From Bin87 sp034423575 (lineage in GTDB: Bacteria > Chloroflexota > Dehalococcoidia > Lucifugimonadales > UBA3495): a stretch of 64,000 bases of DNA. The DNA lies in NCBI GenBank assembly GCA_034423575.1, contig DAOUIF010000050.1:4842-68841 (forward strand). Reading direction: 5' to 3'. Each line of letters opens with the position of its first letter. The first letter of the stretch is position 1. Under the pieces are notes generated by a model. The model was given only the letters and a program-made list of their open reading frames with translations. It made no database searches and was not told where the DNA came from. A program made the position numbers and the translations under genes. This document shows positions 42,973 to 52,354 of the stretch, piece after piece.

Positions 42973-43042
42973 GGAGTCATGCAGCCTCTCGGTGCAAGCT
43001 GCGTGTCCGGCGGGGCACGTGTACTGGACTGTAGATGACTCC
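42973..43042 (+). ncRNA. possible structured RNA with three-way junction
   Basis: An outer eight-base-pair stem (GGAGTCAT 42973-42980 with ATGACTCC 43035-43042) encloses two directly abutting hairpins: GCAGC/GCTGC (42981-42985 with 42998-43002) and GTGTCC/GGGCAC (43003-43008 with 43013-43018), then a 16-base single-stranded part. The arrangement recalls a degenerate tRNA fold, but the T-loop sequence and length do not fit a tRNA on either strand. It lies between argS and the ABC promoter. The strand is assumed from the flanking genes. Chance folding in GC-rich DNA is not excluded. Confidence 0.3.
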
Positions 43043-43110
43043 AAGTAGCCAGACACTGGTGACGCCGGCTCGAATAGCCCCAAAACGCTGATTTCGGGGC
43101 CGCGTCAGCG

Positions 43111-43139
43111 TTGCCCATAACAAGTTTTAGGTGTATATT
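43111..43139 (+). promoter_or_regulatory. promoter of ABC exporter operon
   Basis: TTGCCC (43111-43116) and TATATT (43134-43139) are spaced by 17 bases in an AT-richer patch. The predicted start near 43146 leaves a ~130-base leader before ATG 43277. Confidence 0.5.
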
Positions 43140-43276
43140 GCGAGCCCTATGCTATCCGATTCCATAATCGCATCCGGGTTCGTAGCGGATGCCGTGACCC
43201 CTTGCGATTCTCGTAGCCCGGCTTACTCCACGTGGAGCGCGATGTCGGCCAGCCCCACCCTGCGTAAGGGTCGATA

Positions 43277-45085
43277 ATGGGCATACTCTGGCGCATCATT
43301 GGCATGGCCGGCGACTACCCAACCCGGCTTTCGCTTGCCTACATAACCGCTCTGGTGTCCATTGGATTCTCCCTGGCACTGCCGTGGCTGTTCGGCAGCG
43401 CCATCGACCTGATGGTGGGCCAGGACCCGGTGAGCAAGGAATTCTTCAAGAAGGACTTCACGCTGACCGCACTGATGATGTTCGGCCTCGGGATCCTGGG
43501 GGTCAGCCTGGCGCGCGGCTTCTGTGACTTTGGCCGCACGTACACCACGGAATCGCTTTCCCAGAAGGTCGCCTTCGACTGCAGAAACCTCCTGTACGAC
43601 AAGCTCCAGAATGTGAGCTTTGCCTTCCACGACAAGGAACACACGGGCGACCTGATGTCCCGGGCAACGGCCGACGTGGAGGCCATGCGCCGCTTCGTGA
43701 ACATGGGGATGATCCGCTCGCTGGACGTTGTAGTGAGGATCCTCGCGATTCCAATCATCCTGTTCGTGGTGAACTGGCAGCTGGCGCTGCTGAGCATGAT
43801 CTTCGTGCCGGCCATCATCGTGCGCTCCGCCTTCGTCATGCGCGTGCTGCGGCGCAAATGGCTTCACGTGCAGGAGGTCATGGGTGAGTCGGTAACGGTT
43901 CTGCAGGAGAACCTGGCCGGTATGCACGTGGTCAAGGCATTCGCGTCCGAGGACTACGAGCGAACCAAGTACAACCGGAAGGCCGAGGAGCTCCGCGTCG
44001 AGTATTACGACGCGGAGCGGATGCAAGGCACCAACAGCGCGTGGATGTCGTTGTACTTCACCTTCGCGCTCGGGATCATCCTTTGGGTCGGAGGCTGGCT
44101 GGTGGTGCGTGGAGACCTCACGCCCGGTCAGCTCGCCATGTTCTTCCTTTACCTCAACCAGCTGACTTTCCCGATTCGAGCTTCTGCGCAGATCATCAAC
44201 ACCTTCTCCAGGGCAATCTCCTCCGGGCAGCGGCTGTTCAACGTGCTGGACACGGTGTCCCCGGTTTCAGAGCGATCCGACGCGCAGGAAATGAGCCGGC
44301 CCCACGGCCACGTTCGGTTCGACAACGTAGCGTTCGCGTATGGGGACCGGTCACCGGCGCTGCGCAAGGTGGACCTGGACGCGAAGCCGGGCCAGGTGAC
44401 GGCCATCCTGGGCGCTCCTGGCAGCGGGAAAACCACCGTCGTGAGCCTGCTGCCGCGCTTCTACGACGTGACGTCGGGCAAGATCACGATTGACGACATG
44501 GACATCCGGGATTTCACGTTGCAATCCCTGCGCCAAAACGTGGGCATCGTGCACCAGGACGTGTACCTGTTTAGCGCGAACATTCGCGACAACATCGCCT
44601 ACGGCGTGAGCAACGCGACCCATGAGGACGTGGAACGCGCCGCCAAGGTGGCCCAACTGCACGACCAGATCATGGCGCTCCCCGGCGGATACGACACGTG
44701 GGTCGGCGAACGCGGGACCACGCTGTCGGGAGGACAACGGCAGCGGTTGTCCATCGCGCGTACGATACTGATCGACCCGCCGGTGCTGATCCTGGACGAC
44801 TCCACGTCAAGCGTCGACGTCGAGACGGAACGGCAAATCCACCGCGCCATGACCGAGGTGATGAAAGGCAGGACCACCTTTGTGATCGCCCATCGCCTGA
44901 GCACCGTGCGGGAAGCGGACCAGATCCTGGTGCTGGACAAGGGCGTCATCGCGGAACGAGGCTCCCACGAAGAACTGGTGCGCAAGGGCGGGATCTACCA
45001 GAGCATCTACGAGCTTCAACTCCGCCCGCAGGAGGAAGTTTTGCTGGAGGCAGCAGTACCGGCTTACGGGAGGGCTGCCTTATGA
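43277..45085 (+). CDS. ABC exporter half-transporter, degenerate-site subunit
   Basis: A 602-residue fused membrane/ATPase half-transporter (type I exporter, LmrA/MsbA-like) with six membrane helices (residues ~15-310) and a C-terminal ATPase. Walker A is GAPGSGKTT (379-387), the signature LSGGQ (483-487), and Walker B LILDD (504-508), where the catalytic Glu is replaced by Asp508. The H-loop His539 is kept. This pattern marks the degenerate-site member of a heterodimer. The next gene overlaps its stop by four bases. Substrate unknown: drugs, lipids and peptides are all typical. Confidence 0.93.
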   Translation: MGILWRIIGMAGDYPTRLSLAYITALVSIGFSLALPWLFGSAIDLMVGQDPVSKEFFKKDFTLTALMMFGLGILGVSLARGFCDFGRTYTTESLSQKVAFDCRNLLYDKLQNVSFAFHDKEHTGDLMSRATADVEAMRRFVNMGMIRSLDVVVRILAIPIILFVVNWQLALLSMIFVPAIIVRSAFVMRVLRRKWLHVQEVMGESVTVLQENLAGMHVVKAFASEDYERTKYNRKAEELRVEYYDAERMQGTNSAWMSLYFTFALGIILWVGGWLVVRGDLTPGQLAMFFLYLNQLTFPIRASAQIINTFSRAISSGQRLFNVLDTVSPVSERSDAQEMSRPHGHVRFDNVAFAYGDRSPALRKVDLDAKPGQVTAILGAPGSGKTTVVSLLPRFYDVTSGKITIDDMDIRDFTLQSLRQNVGIVHQDVYLFSANIRDNIAYGVSNATHEDVERAAKVAQLHDQIMALPGGYDTWVGERGTTLSGGQRQRLSIARTILIDPPVLILDDSTSSVDVETERQIHRAMTEVMKGRTTFVIAHRLSTVREADQILVLDKGVIAERGSHEELVRKGGIYQSIYELQLRPQEEVLLEAAVPAYGRAAL

Positions 45086-47010
45086 TGCGTGGCGGCGGCG
45101 GCATGGGAGGCGGCATGATGCGGGGGATGCGCGGCACCTCCGCGGACAGCATGTTCGCTCCCACCAACGACAACCTGACCGATGAGGACGTGGTCGGGCG
45201 CGTGTACGACAACCGGGTCGTAATGCGCTTCATGACCTACATCAAGCCATACCGCAGGTTCGCGCTCATCGCCCTGGGATCGTTGCTGATCTACGCAGCG
45301 GTCAACGCGGCGATCCCGTTGCTGATCAAATACGGCATCGACTGGGCTATCGGCGAGGGAAGCGTGAACCGCGTCCACGTCATTGGCTGCGCGTTCATGG
45401 TCATAACCGTGATCCACTTCCTGTCCAACCGGTTACAGTTCATTTTCATATCGCTGACCGGGCAGCACATCCTGTACGACCTGCGCGCGTCCATGTTCAG
45501 CCACCTGCAGAACCAGTCCAACGCGTTCTACCATCGCACTCCGATTGGGCGCATCATGTCACGCATGCAATCGGACATCCTGCAACTGCAGGAGACATTC
45601 GAACTGCTGGCTTTGTCGTTGGCCGAGCTCTTGACCGTGGGAGCAATCATCGTACTGATGCTGGTGATCGATTGGCAGTTGGCGCTGGTGTGCATGCTGG
45701 TGGTGCCAGTGTTGACGCTGATCATGATGTACTGGCAGCGCTTTGCCCGCCATTCCTTCATGCGCATCCGCAGGGCCATCGCCATGGTGAACGGCGAGTA
45801 CAACCAGAACATCACGGGCGTGCGGGTAGTGCAGAGCCTCAACCGGCAGGACGAAAATCTGGCCCACTTCCGCACACTGAACTCCGAGTACTTGGACGCC
45901 AACCTGGAAGCGGCGCGTTACTCGGGATTGCTGCAACCCCTGGTGGAGTTGCTCATCGGACTGGGCATCGGCATCGGCGTTGTCCTGTTCGGCGGGTTCC
46001 TGCTGCAGCGGGACGCGCTGGAAGTGGGCACGTTGGCCGCGTTCGCGCTCTGGATCCAGCGTTTCTTCGAGCCGATTCGCCAGCTGACAATGCAGTACAG
46101 CCAGTTGCAGCGGGCCATGGCGGCCGGCGTTCGTATCTTCGAGGTGCTTGACCTTGACCCGGATATTATGGACAAGCCTGGCGCCGCGCGGTTGCCTGAG
46201 GTCAAAGGGGAAATCCGCTACAACGACGTGACCTTCCACTACGTGGAGGGCACCGACGTGCTGAAGAACGTCAACCTGCATATCAAGGCCGGCGAAAACG
46301 TGGCCCTGGTGGGGTCCACCGGCGCGGGCAAGAGCACGCTGGTGAACCTGCTCCACCGGTCTGCGGACGTGACGGGCGGCTCGATAACCGTCGACGGGTA
46401 CGACCTTCGCGACGTGACACGCACATCGCTGGTGCACCAGATGAGCATGGTGTTGCAGGAGCCTTACCTTTTCTCAGGGACGGTGAGCGAGAACATCCGC
46501 TATCAGAACGGAGGCGCGACCGAGGAAGAGATGATCGCCGCCTCCAAAGCCGTGGGCGCCCATGACTTCATCATGGAAATGGATGGCGGCTACGATTCGG
46601 AACTGGCCGAGCGGGGAGTCAACCTCAGCATCGGGCAGCGGCAGTTGATCAGCTTCGCCCGGGCCATCGTGGGCAATCCAAGAATTCTGGTGCTGGACGA
46701 AGCCACGGCCAATATCGACACGCACACGGAGTTGTTGATCCAGCAGGCCTTGAACCGGATCCTGAAGGACAGGACGTCGATCGTTATCGCTCACCGCCTT
46801 TCCACCATCCGCAACGCCGACAAAATTGTGGTGCTGGACCGGGGCCGCGTGGCAGAAGTGGGCTCACACGACGAGTTGCTGGAGTCGGGTGGCGTCTACG
46901 CCCAGCTCTACGCCATCAACTACGGGCTGTCCGGGCCCGCAGTGGACGTTGCGCCGGTTGGGGGCGAAGTCATCGGCGCGGACGGTTTGTCTCCCGCAGC
47001 AGCCGGCTGA
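45082..47010 (+). CDS. ABC exporter half-transporter, catalytic-site subunit
   Basis: A 642-residue partner of the preceding subunit. It has an unusual Gly/Met/Arg-rich N-terminus (residues 1-20), six membrane helices, and an ATPase with Walker A GSTGAGKST (411-419), canonical Walker B LVLDE (536-540) with catalytic Glu540, H-loop His571, but a degenerate signature LSIGQ (515-519). It therefore complements the first subunit, giving one competent and one degenerate ATP site. The start ATG 45082 overlaps the previous stop (ATGA); the longer frame is spurious. A terminator follows. Confidence 0.93.
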   Translation: MMRGGGGMGGGMMRGMRGTSADSMFAPTNDNLTDEDVVGRVYDNRVVMRFMTYIKPYRRFALIALGSLLIYAAVNAAIPLLIKYGIDWAIGEGSVNRVHVIGCAFMVITVIHFLSNRLQFIFISLTGQHILYDLRASMFSHLQNQSNAFYHRTPIGRIMSRMQSDILQLQETFELLALSLAELLTVGAIIVLMLVIDWQLALVCMLVVPVLTLIMMYWQRFARHSFMRIRRAIAMVNGEYNQNITGVRVVQSLNRQDENLAHFRTLNSEYLDANLEAARYSGLLQPLVELLIGLGIGIGVVLFGGFLLQRDALEVGTLAAFALWIQRFFEPIRQLTMQYSQLQRAMAAGVRIFEVLDLDPDIMDKPGAARLPEVKGEIRYNDVTFHYVEGTDVLKNVNLHIKAGENVALVGSTGAGKSTLVNLLHRSADVTGGSITVDGYDLRDVTRTSLVHQMSMVLQEPYLFSGTVSENIRYQNGGATEEEMIAASKAVGAHDFIMEMDGGYDSELAERGVNLSIGQRQLISFARAIVGNPRILVLDEATANIDTHTELLIQQALNRILKDRTSIVIAHRLSTIRNADKIVVLDRGRVAEVGSHDELLESGGVYAQLYAINYGLSGPAVDVAPVGGEVIGADGLSPAAAG

Positions 47011-47029
47011 TCGGCGCGAACGTAACTGC

Positions 47030-47058
47030 AAAAGAGCGGCCGCGTTGGCCGCTCTTTT
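47030..47058. terminator. bidirectional terminator after ABC operon
   Basis: AAAGAGCGGCC (47031-47041) and GGCCGCTCTTT (47047-47057) form a perfect 11-base-pair stem with a five-base loop, flanked by A on the left and T on the right. It serves both the ABC operon and the convergent hydrolase gene ending at 47075. Confidence 0.8.
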
Positions 47059-47074
47059 CGTGTGTTCGGTTCCG

Positions 47075-47959
47075 CTAGTTCTCCGACAGGAAATCCAGGA
47101 TCACCGACGCCAGTTCCTCGGGTTTGTGATACCCGATATCGTGGATGGTGTCCTGGATCCAGTGGACCCGTCCATTGGGCAGGGCATTCTCAGCGGCGGC
47201 GACCATCACCTCGCGCTGTCTCGAGAATGATGAGTTCGCGCGGTCGGCGCGGGGGCCGGCGGCGACGACCAGCGCGGGCATCGTGATCCGTGGCAACACC
47301 ACAGACGGCGGCTCGTTCCACATCGTTTCCAGAACCTGCGCATGATTCTGCGGCCGCAGGTTGTCGTACATCTGGCCGTCGGGCCCTTCGTGGACCATGG
47401 TTAGGGCGATCTCGGCCAGGTCTTCACCCCAACAAAAGGACAGATTTGCGGCCAGCCGGGACAGGTATTCCTCGCGGGTCCCGGCCACCAGGCGCGGAGC
47501 CAGGCGCTGCCGGAACGCTTCCCAGGTGGGTTCAGGGAGGAGCCCGCCGTCCTGGAAGCCACCGTCGATCATCACCACGCGGGTCACACGATCGGGAAAG
47601 CGCATGGCAAGGTTGCTGGCGACGTGGCCGCCCCACGAGTGGCCGAGCACCGGCGCCCGGGCGATGCCAAAATGGTCCATCAGCCGGACCGCGTCCTCGG
47701 CCAGGGTCTGCCAGTCATATCCATTGGGCGCCTGGGTGGTTGCGCCGTGACCGCGCTGGTCTGGGGCGATGATGCGGTACCCGTCGCGCAAAATCGGCGC
47801 CACCCGACGATACCAATGACCTGAAGAAGCCAACCCGTGCAGGGCCAGAAGCGGGTTGCCCTCGCCTCCCCAATCGAGGTAGTGCATTTCCAGGTCGCCG
47901 ATCGCGGCGATGCCGAATTGCGGCGCGGATTCGTTGCTGTGGATTTCAGAGTCAGGCAT
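47075..47959 (-). CDS. alpha/beta-fold hydrolase
   Basis: A 294-residue alpha/beta hydrolase. LLALHGLASSGHWYRR forms the oxyanion region, the nucleophile Ser lies in VLGHSWGGHVA, the acid in the VVAAGPRAD region is less clear, and His near DTIHDIGYHKP closes the triad. It is cytoplasmic (no signal). Epoxide, ester or lactone substrates are possible. It is convergent with the ABC operon and divergent from pgi. Confidence 0.85.
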   Translation of the reverse strand: MPDSEIHSNESAPQFGIAAIGDLEMHYLDWGGEGNPLLALHGLASSGHWYRRVAPILRDGYRIIAPDQRGHGATTQAPNGYDWQTLAEDAVRLMDHFGIARAPVLGHSWGGHVASNLAMRFPDRVTRVVMIDGGFQDGGLLPEPTWEAFRQRLAPRLVAGTREEYLSRLAANLSFCWGEDLAEIALTMVHEGPDGQMYDNLRPQNHAQVLETMWNEPPSVVLPRITMPALVVAAGPRADRANSSFSRQREVMVAAAENALPNGRVHWIQDTIHDIGYHKPEELASVILDFLSEN

Positions 47960-48049
47960 GACAGTCCATGGGCTCCCGTGGTTTGGAGCAGATTATACGC
48001 CGCACATGCCGTCGCCGTTCGGGCGTTTCTGAGATGCCAAAATCGTGTG

Positions 48050-48058
48050 TGCTAAAAT
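48050..48058 (+). promoter_or_regulatory. extended -10 promoter of pgi-gnd-zwf
   Basis: TGC (48050-48052) precedes TAAAAT (48053-48058, five of six). No -35 match. The start near 48065 leaves 32 bases with GAGGGA before ATG 48097. Confidence 0.5.
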
Positions 48059-48096
48059 CGCCTCATAGCGTCCAGATGCCGGGCGAGGGAGTTGCC

Positions 48097-49737
48097 ATGA
48101 CCGACCATTACCACCTCGGCGACTATTCCCAACTGGTGGCGCATGTTGCGGCCGAACTGGATTCCAACGATGTTCCGGCTCGCCTCCGCGCCCATGATCA
48201 TACGCTTTGGAGCGAAAATCCCGCGGAGATTTCAGACCGCCTGGCGTGGCTGACGCTTCCGACGGACATGCGGTCCAAGCTGGCCCCGCTTTACGAATTC
48301 GCCAAAACGGTCCGCTCAGCGGGATACCAGCACGTGGGGTTGCTGGGGATGGGCGGTAGCAGCCTCGGCCCGGAAGTCATTCGCCAGGTAATCGGCTGCA
48401 CACTAGCTGACAATGATTATCCCCGGATGCTGACGCTGGACAGTACGGTGCCCGATTGGGTGACTGGCACAAGCGCTCAGATGGACGCGTCGAGCACCCT
48501 ATTCGCCGTTTCTTCCAAGTCGGGAACGACCACCGAACCCCTGACTTTTTACGCGTACTTCCGCAACATGGTTGAAGCCGGCCTGGGCGTCAAGGCTGCC
48601 GGCGGCAATTTCATCGCCGTCACGGATCCTGGGACGCCACTTGCCCAACGGGCCAGCGACGAGAATTTTCGGCGGACGTTTCTGAACGACCCGGACATCG
48701 GGGGCCGCTATTCGGTACTGTCCTACTTCGGTCTGGTTCCGGCCGCGCTGACCGGGGTGGATCTCGACCGCCTGCTGACGTCTGCGGAGCGGATGCAGGC
48801 GCTCTGCCTGCAAAACGGGTTGGCTCCCGAGAACCCGGGCGGGTGGTTGGGAGCCGCCATCGGGACGATGGTCAAGCACGGGCGCGACAAGCTCACACTG
48901 ATCTCTACAGACAGCATGGCGCCCTTCGGGCTGTGGGTCGAGCAGCTCCTTGCGGAAAGCACCGGGAAGGACGGCACCGGCATCATCCCGGTGGCGGCGG
49001 AGCCCTTGCCGGGGCGGGCCGACGGTTGCTACGGGGACGACCGTTTCTTTGTGCAATTGCGGTTGGCTGACGACGACAACACCGATCCCGATGGGCTGGT
49101 TGAACAGCTGCAAGCGGTGGGCCACCCAGTGCTGGTCCTGGAATTGGGAGACGTGTACGACCTGGGGGCAGAGTTCTATCGCTGGGAGTACGCCACGGCA
49201 ATCGCGGGCCATGTGCTGGGCATCCATCCTTTCGATCAACCCGACGTGCAGGGAGCGAAGGACCGCACCGTGAGCGTGCTGGAGCAGTGGCAACGGGACG
49301 GAAAGTTGCCGTCCTCCCGGTCGGATGACGGGGCCAAGCTGGCGCGATTGCTGGAATCGAGCCGACCGGGCGACTACCTGGCGATCATGGCGTACCTGCC
49401 GGATACGCCGCAGATACGCGAAACGATACGCGAACTCCGACAGCGGGTCATGATGAAGCACCGCATAGCGACCACCATGGGGTACGGGCCGCGTTTCCTG
49501 CACTCGACTGGACAGATGCACAAAGGGGGGCCGGCTTCGGGCATTTTCCTGCAGCTCACCCAAGACCACCAGTTGGATGTTGCGATTCCCGGGTGGGATC
49601 TCAGCTTCGGCGTGCTGGCCGACGCGCAGGCTCTCGGGGACCTGCAGGCGCTGGACCATCTCGGGCGGCGCACCGTTTCGGTACACCTGGGCAGTGATCC
49701 TGCCGCAGGCATAAAGCGCATTGTCGACACGCTATGA
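48097..49737 (+). CDS. pgi: glucose-6-phosphate isomerase (transaldolase-fusion type domain)
   Basis: A 546-residue phosphoglucose isomerase interconverting glucose- and fructose-6-phosphate. The SIS folds show LLGMGGSSLGPEVI, FAVSSKSGTTTEPL and the C-terminal LHSTGQMHKGGP. This last string is typical of the isomerase half of bacterial Tal-Pgi fusions, but no transaldolase half is encoded here. I chose ATG 48097, with GAGGGA upstream; the longer frame enters the promoter. It leads the gnd-zwf operon. Confidence 0.92.
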   Translation: MTDHYHLGDYSQLVAHVAAELDSNDVPARLRAHDHTLWSENPAEISDRLAWLTLPTDMRSKLAPLYEFAKTVRSAGYQHVGLLGMGGSSLGPEVIRQVIGCTLADNDYPRMLTLDSTVPDWVTGTSAQMDASSTLFAVSSKSGTTTEPLTFYAYFRNMVEAGLGVKAAGGNFIAVTDPGTPLAQRASDENFRRTFLNDPDIGGRYSVLSYFGLVPAALTGVDLDRLLTSAERMQALCLQNGLAPENPGGWLGAAIGTMVKHGRDKLTLISTDSMAPFGLWVEQLLAESTGKDGTGIIPVAAEPLPGRADGCYGDDRFFVQLRLADDDNTDPDGLVEQLQAVGHPVLVLELGDVYDLGAEFYRWEYATAIAGHVLGIHPFDQPDVQGAKDRTVSVLEQWQRDGKLPSSRSDDGAKLARLLESSRPGDYLAIMAYLPDTPQIRETIRELRQRVMMKHRIATTMGYGPRFLHSTGQMHKGGPASGIFLQLTQDHQLDVAIPGWDLSFGVLADAQALGDLQALDHLGRRTVSVHLGSDPAAGIKRIVDTL

Positions 49738-49850
49738 ACCGGCCAGGGTTCGCAGCGCAAATCCATCAGAAAGCTCGCATTCATCAAGCGCGGAGGGTGA
49801 CCGAGGCCGCAGAACCGGCCGTTGGGCGGAGCCATAAGGAGAAGAGAATC

Positions 49851-50768
49851 TTGGAACTAGGGATGATTGGTCTGGGGCGGATGGGCGCAAACATGACCCA
49901 GCGGTTGTTGCTGGCGGGTCACCAGTTGGTTGTCTACGATCAGAACGCGGATGCGGTAGCCGCCAGTAGAGCCGACGGGGCGGTCGCCGCGGCGTCGGTT
50001 GCGGATATGGTGGACAAACTGGGCACGCCGCGGGCGGTGTGGATCATGTTGCCGGCGGGCGGTGTGACTGATGCCGTCATCGATGAACTGGCGGAGTTGT
50101 TGGCATCGGGCGACGCGGTGATCGACGGCGGCAACGCCAACTATAAAGACACTCTGCGCCGGGGCGAAATGCTTGCGCAACGCGGCATCCACCTGATGGA
50201 CGCCGGTACCAGCGGCGGCATCTGGGGATTGACCGAAGGCTACTCGCTGATGGTCGGCGGCGACGCGGCAACTTTCCGGCGTCTCGAGCCGATCTTCCAG
50301 GCGCTGGCGCCCGGCGAGGACAAGGGCTATTCCCACGTTGGGCCTGTGGGAGCGGGCCACTTCACCAAGATGGTACACAACGGCGTTGAGTACGCGCTGA
50401 TGCAGGCCTACGCCGAGGGTTTCGAGTTACTGCAGGCCAAGCAATCGGATTTCGACCTGGACCTGACCGCGATTGCCAAGACCTGGCAACACGGTAGCGT
50501 CGTCCGTTCCTGGCTGCTGGACCTGGCGGTGCGTGCGCTGGAAGAGGACCCCGGCCTGGACAGCCTGGCCGCCTACGTGGACGACTCCGGCGAAGGTCGG
50601 TGGACGGTCAACGAGTCCGTGGAACTGGCGGTGCCCACGCCGGCGATCACCGCCGCGCTGTACCAGCGGTTCCGGTCACGGCAGGCAGAGCCCTTCGGGG
50701 CGCGGCTGCTCGCGGCGCTGCGCAACCAGTTCGGAGGACATGCCGTCCGGGAGGCCGGCGCGCAATGA
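49851..50768 (+). CDS. gnd: 6-phosphogluconate dehydrogenase (short form)
   Basis: A 305-residue decarboxylating 6-phosphogluconate dehydrogenase of the short, YqeC/GndA-like class that often uses NAD. GMIGLGRMGANMTQRL starts the Rossmann fold; DGGNANYKDTLRRGEML and the catalytic Lys in GAGHFTKMVHNGVEY are clear, and the shorter C-terminal helical part fits this class. The start is TTG 49851 with AAGGAG nine bases upstream. Its stop overlaps zwf by four bases. It makes ribulose-5-phosphate, CO2 and reduced cofactor. Confidence 0.93.
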   Translation: MELGMIGLGRMGANMTQRLLLAGHQLVVYDQNADAVAASRADGAVAAASVADMVDKLGTPRAVWIMLPAGGVTDAVIDELAELLASGDAVIDGGNANYKDTLRRGEMLAQRGIHLMDAGTSGGIWGLTEGYSLMVGGDAATFRRLEPIFQALAPGEDKGYSHVGPVGAGHFTKMVHNGVEYALMQAYAEGFELLQAKQSDFDLDLTAIAKTWQHGSVVRSWLLDLAVRALEEDPGLDSLAAYVDDSGEGRWTVNESVELAVPTPAITAALYQRFRSRQAEPFGARLLAALRNQFGGHAVREAGAQ

Positions 50769-52270
50769 TGACATCGGGGCCCAACCTGCTGCGCGATGAC
50801 GATGACGGAGGCGACGCGACTGCCATCGTGATCATGGGGGCCAGCGGCAACCTGACGCGCACCAAACTGGCTCCAGCCCTGTTCAGCCTGCATCGAAAGG
50901 GGCGTTTGCCCGCACACCTGCACATCGTGGGCGTCGCGCGTGACGCCATGGACGACCAGCAGTTCCGTGACGCGCTACGCGATTCGACACCGGATGCGGA
51001 TGGCCCGGAGTGGGACGAGTTCGCCACCCGTGTGACCTATGCGACAGCAGACGTCACCAACGCCGAAGCGCTGCGAACCCTGTACGAACGTCTGGACGAA
51101 TTCGACCCGGGCGAAAACGGCCGGCTGAATTGCCTCTATTACCTTGCGCTGGCGCCGGGCCTGTACGAGCCGACGGTCACCGCGCTGGCCGCGGCGGGGA
51201 TGGCCGACGACCGGAACGGGTGGCGGCGGATCGTGATCGAAAAGCCCTTCGGGTCGGACCTGATCACGGCGCAAAAGCTGAACAACCACGTCCACAGCGT
51301 ATTCCGCGAGGAACAGGTCTATCGCATCGATCACTATCTGGGCAAGGAGACGGTGCAGAATCTCCTGGTGTTCCGGTTTGCCAACTCCATCTTTGAACCG
51401 ATCTGGAACCGCAACTACATCGACCAGGTGCAGATCACAGTGGCCGAAGACGTGCTGGTGGGTGAGCGGGGCGAGTACTACGACCGGTCTGGCGTGTTCA
51501 AGGATATGTTCCAGAACCACCTGTTGCAGTTGCTCGCGCTGATCACCATGGACCCGCCCTATGCCTTCGCCGCGGATGCGTTGCGGAACGAAAAAGTCAA
51601 GGCCCTGAGCGCAGTGCGCCGTATGTCGCTGCGGGATGTGCGGGACAACGTGGTGATCGGCCAGTATGACGGCTACCACTACGAAGCCGGGGTTTCGCCC
51701 GGCTCACACACGCCGACCTACGCCGCGCTGCGGCTGTACGTGGACAACTGGCGCTGGCACGGCGTCCCCTTTTACCTTCGTTCGGGCAAGGGCCTGTCCC
51801 GCAAGACCACCGAGATGATCATCCAGTTCCGGTCACCGCCGCACATGCTGTTCCCGGTTCCCGACGACGTGGACATACCCGGCAACACGCTCTCGATTTG
51901 CGTCCAGCCCAACGAGGGGATGCGCCTGGAGTTCCAGTCCAAGGTGCCGGACGCCGAGTTGGAAATGAAACCAGTGTCGCTAGAGTTTCATTACCACGAC
52001 GGATTCGCCGGTGTGGAACTTCCCGACGCCTACGAGCGGCTGCTGCTGGACGCCCTGGAGGGCGACGCCTCGCTGTTCACGCGCAGCGACGAAATCGAGC
52101 TGGCCTGGAGCATCATCGACCCCATCGTACACGGTCTGGATCTGCCCGGCGCTCCGGCCCCGTTCCGCTATCTCCCGGGAATGGACGGCCCGCCCAACGG
52201 AGAGGAGTTGCTGCGCAACGATAACCGTCGCTGGCTGCCCGGCTGCGTCGAGGTGGGGTACGGTATTTGA
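50765..52270 (+). CDS. zwf: glucose-6-phosphate 1-dehydrogenase
   Basis: A 501-residue glucose-6-phosphate dehydrogenase, first enzyme of the oxidative pentose phosphate branch. IVIMGASGNLTRTKL forms the NADP site, RIDHYLGKETVQN is the catalytic peptide, and WRWHGVPFYLRSGK is typical. Start ATG 50765 overlaps the gnd stop (ATGA). The arrangement pgi-gnd-zwf keeps three consecutive reactions together. The 6-phosphogluconolactonase gene is not in the window. Confidence 0.96.
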   Translation: MMTSGPNLLRDDDDGGDATAIVIMGASGNLTRTKLAPALFSLHRKGRLPAHLHIVGVARDAMDDQQFRDALRDSTPDADGPEWDEFATRVTYATADVTNAEALRTLYERLDEFDPGENGRLNCLYYLALAPGLYEPTVTALAAAGMADDRNGWRRIVIEKPFGSDLITAQKLNNHVHSVFREEQVYRIDHYLGKETVQNLLVFRFANSIFEPIWNRNYIDQVQITVAEDVLVGERGEYYDRSGVFKDMFQNHLLQLLALITMDPPYAFAADALRNEKVKALSAVRRMSLRDVRDNVVIGQYDGYHYEAGVSPGSHTPTYAALRLYVDNWRWHGVPFYLRSGKGLSRKTTEMIIQFRSPPHMLFPVPDDVDIPGNTLSICVQPNEGMRLEFQSKVPDAELEMKPVSLEFHYHDGFAGVELPDAYERLLLDALEGDASLFTRSDEIELAWSIIDPIVHGLDLPGAPAPFRYLPGMDGPPNGEELLRNDNRRWLPGCVEVGYGI

Positions 52271-52273
52271 AGC

Positions 52274-52336
52274 AAAACATCCGAGCCGAGCTACGTGCGA
52301 ACAGGGGCGACGCTTCGGTCGCTCCTGCGATGTTTT
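52274..52336. terminator. nested-stem bidirectional terminator
   Basis: An inner ten-base-pair stem (52302-52311 with 52318-52327, one G-T pair, six-base loop) is enclosed by AAAACATC (52274-52281) pairing with GATGTTTT (52329-52336). The outer A/T arms give a T-run downstream on either strand, fitting a stop for both zwf and the convergent CMD gene. Confidence 0.65.
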
Positions 52337-52354
52337 CGGGTCGCCGTCCGACGA

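Larger units (their letters stand above)
42951..43276 (+). other. argS-ABC intergenic region
   Basis: This 326-base gap holds the folded RNA candidate at 42973-43042, a second hairpin at 43077-43100 (GCCCC with GGGGC, plus an adjacent A/T stem), and the promoter at 43111-43139. No open frame here has a start site or recognisable product. Confidence 0.5.

Noticed and set aside
42973..43042. tRNA gene
   Set aside because: The fold is reminiscent, but there is no T-loop sequence and segment lengths do not fit on either strand.
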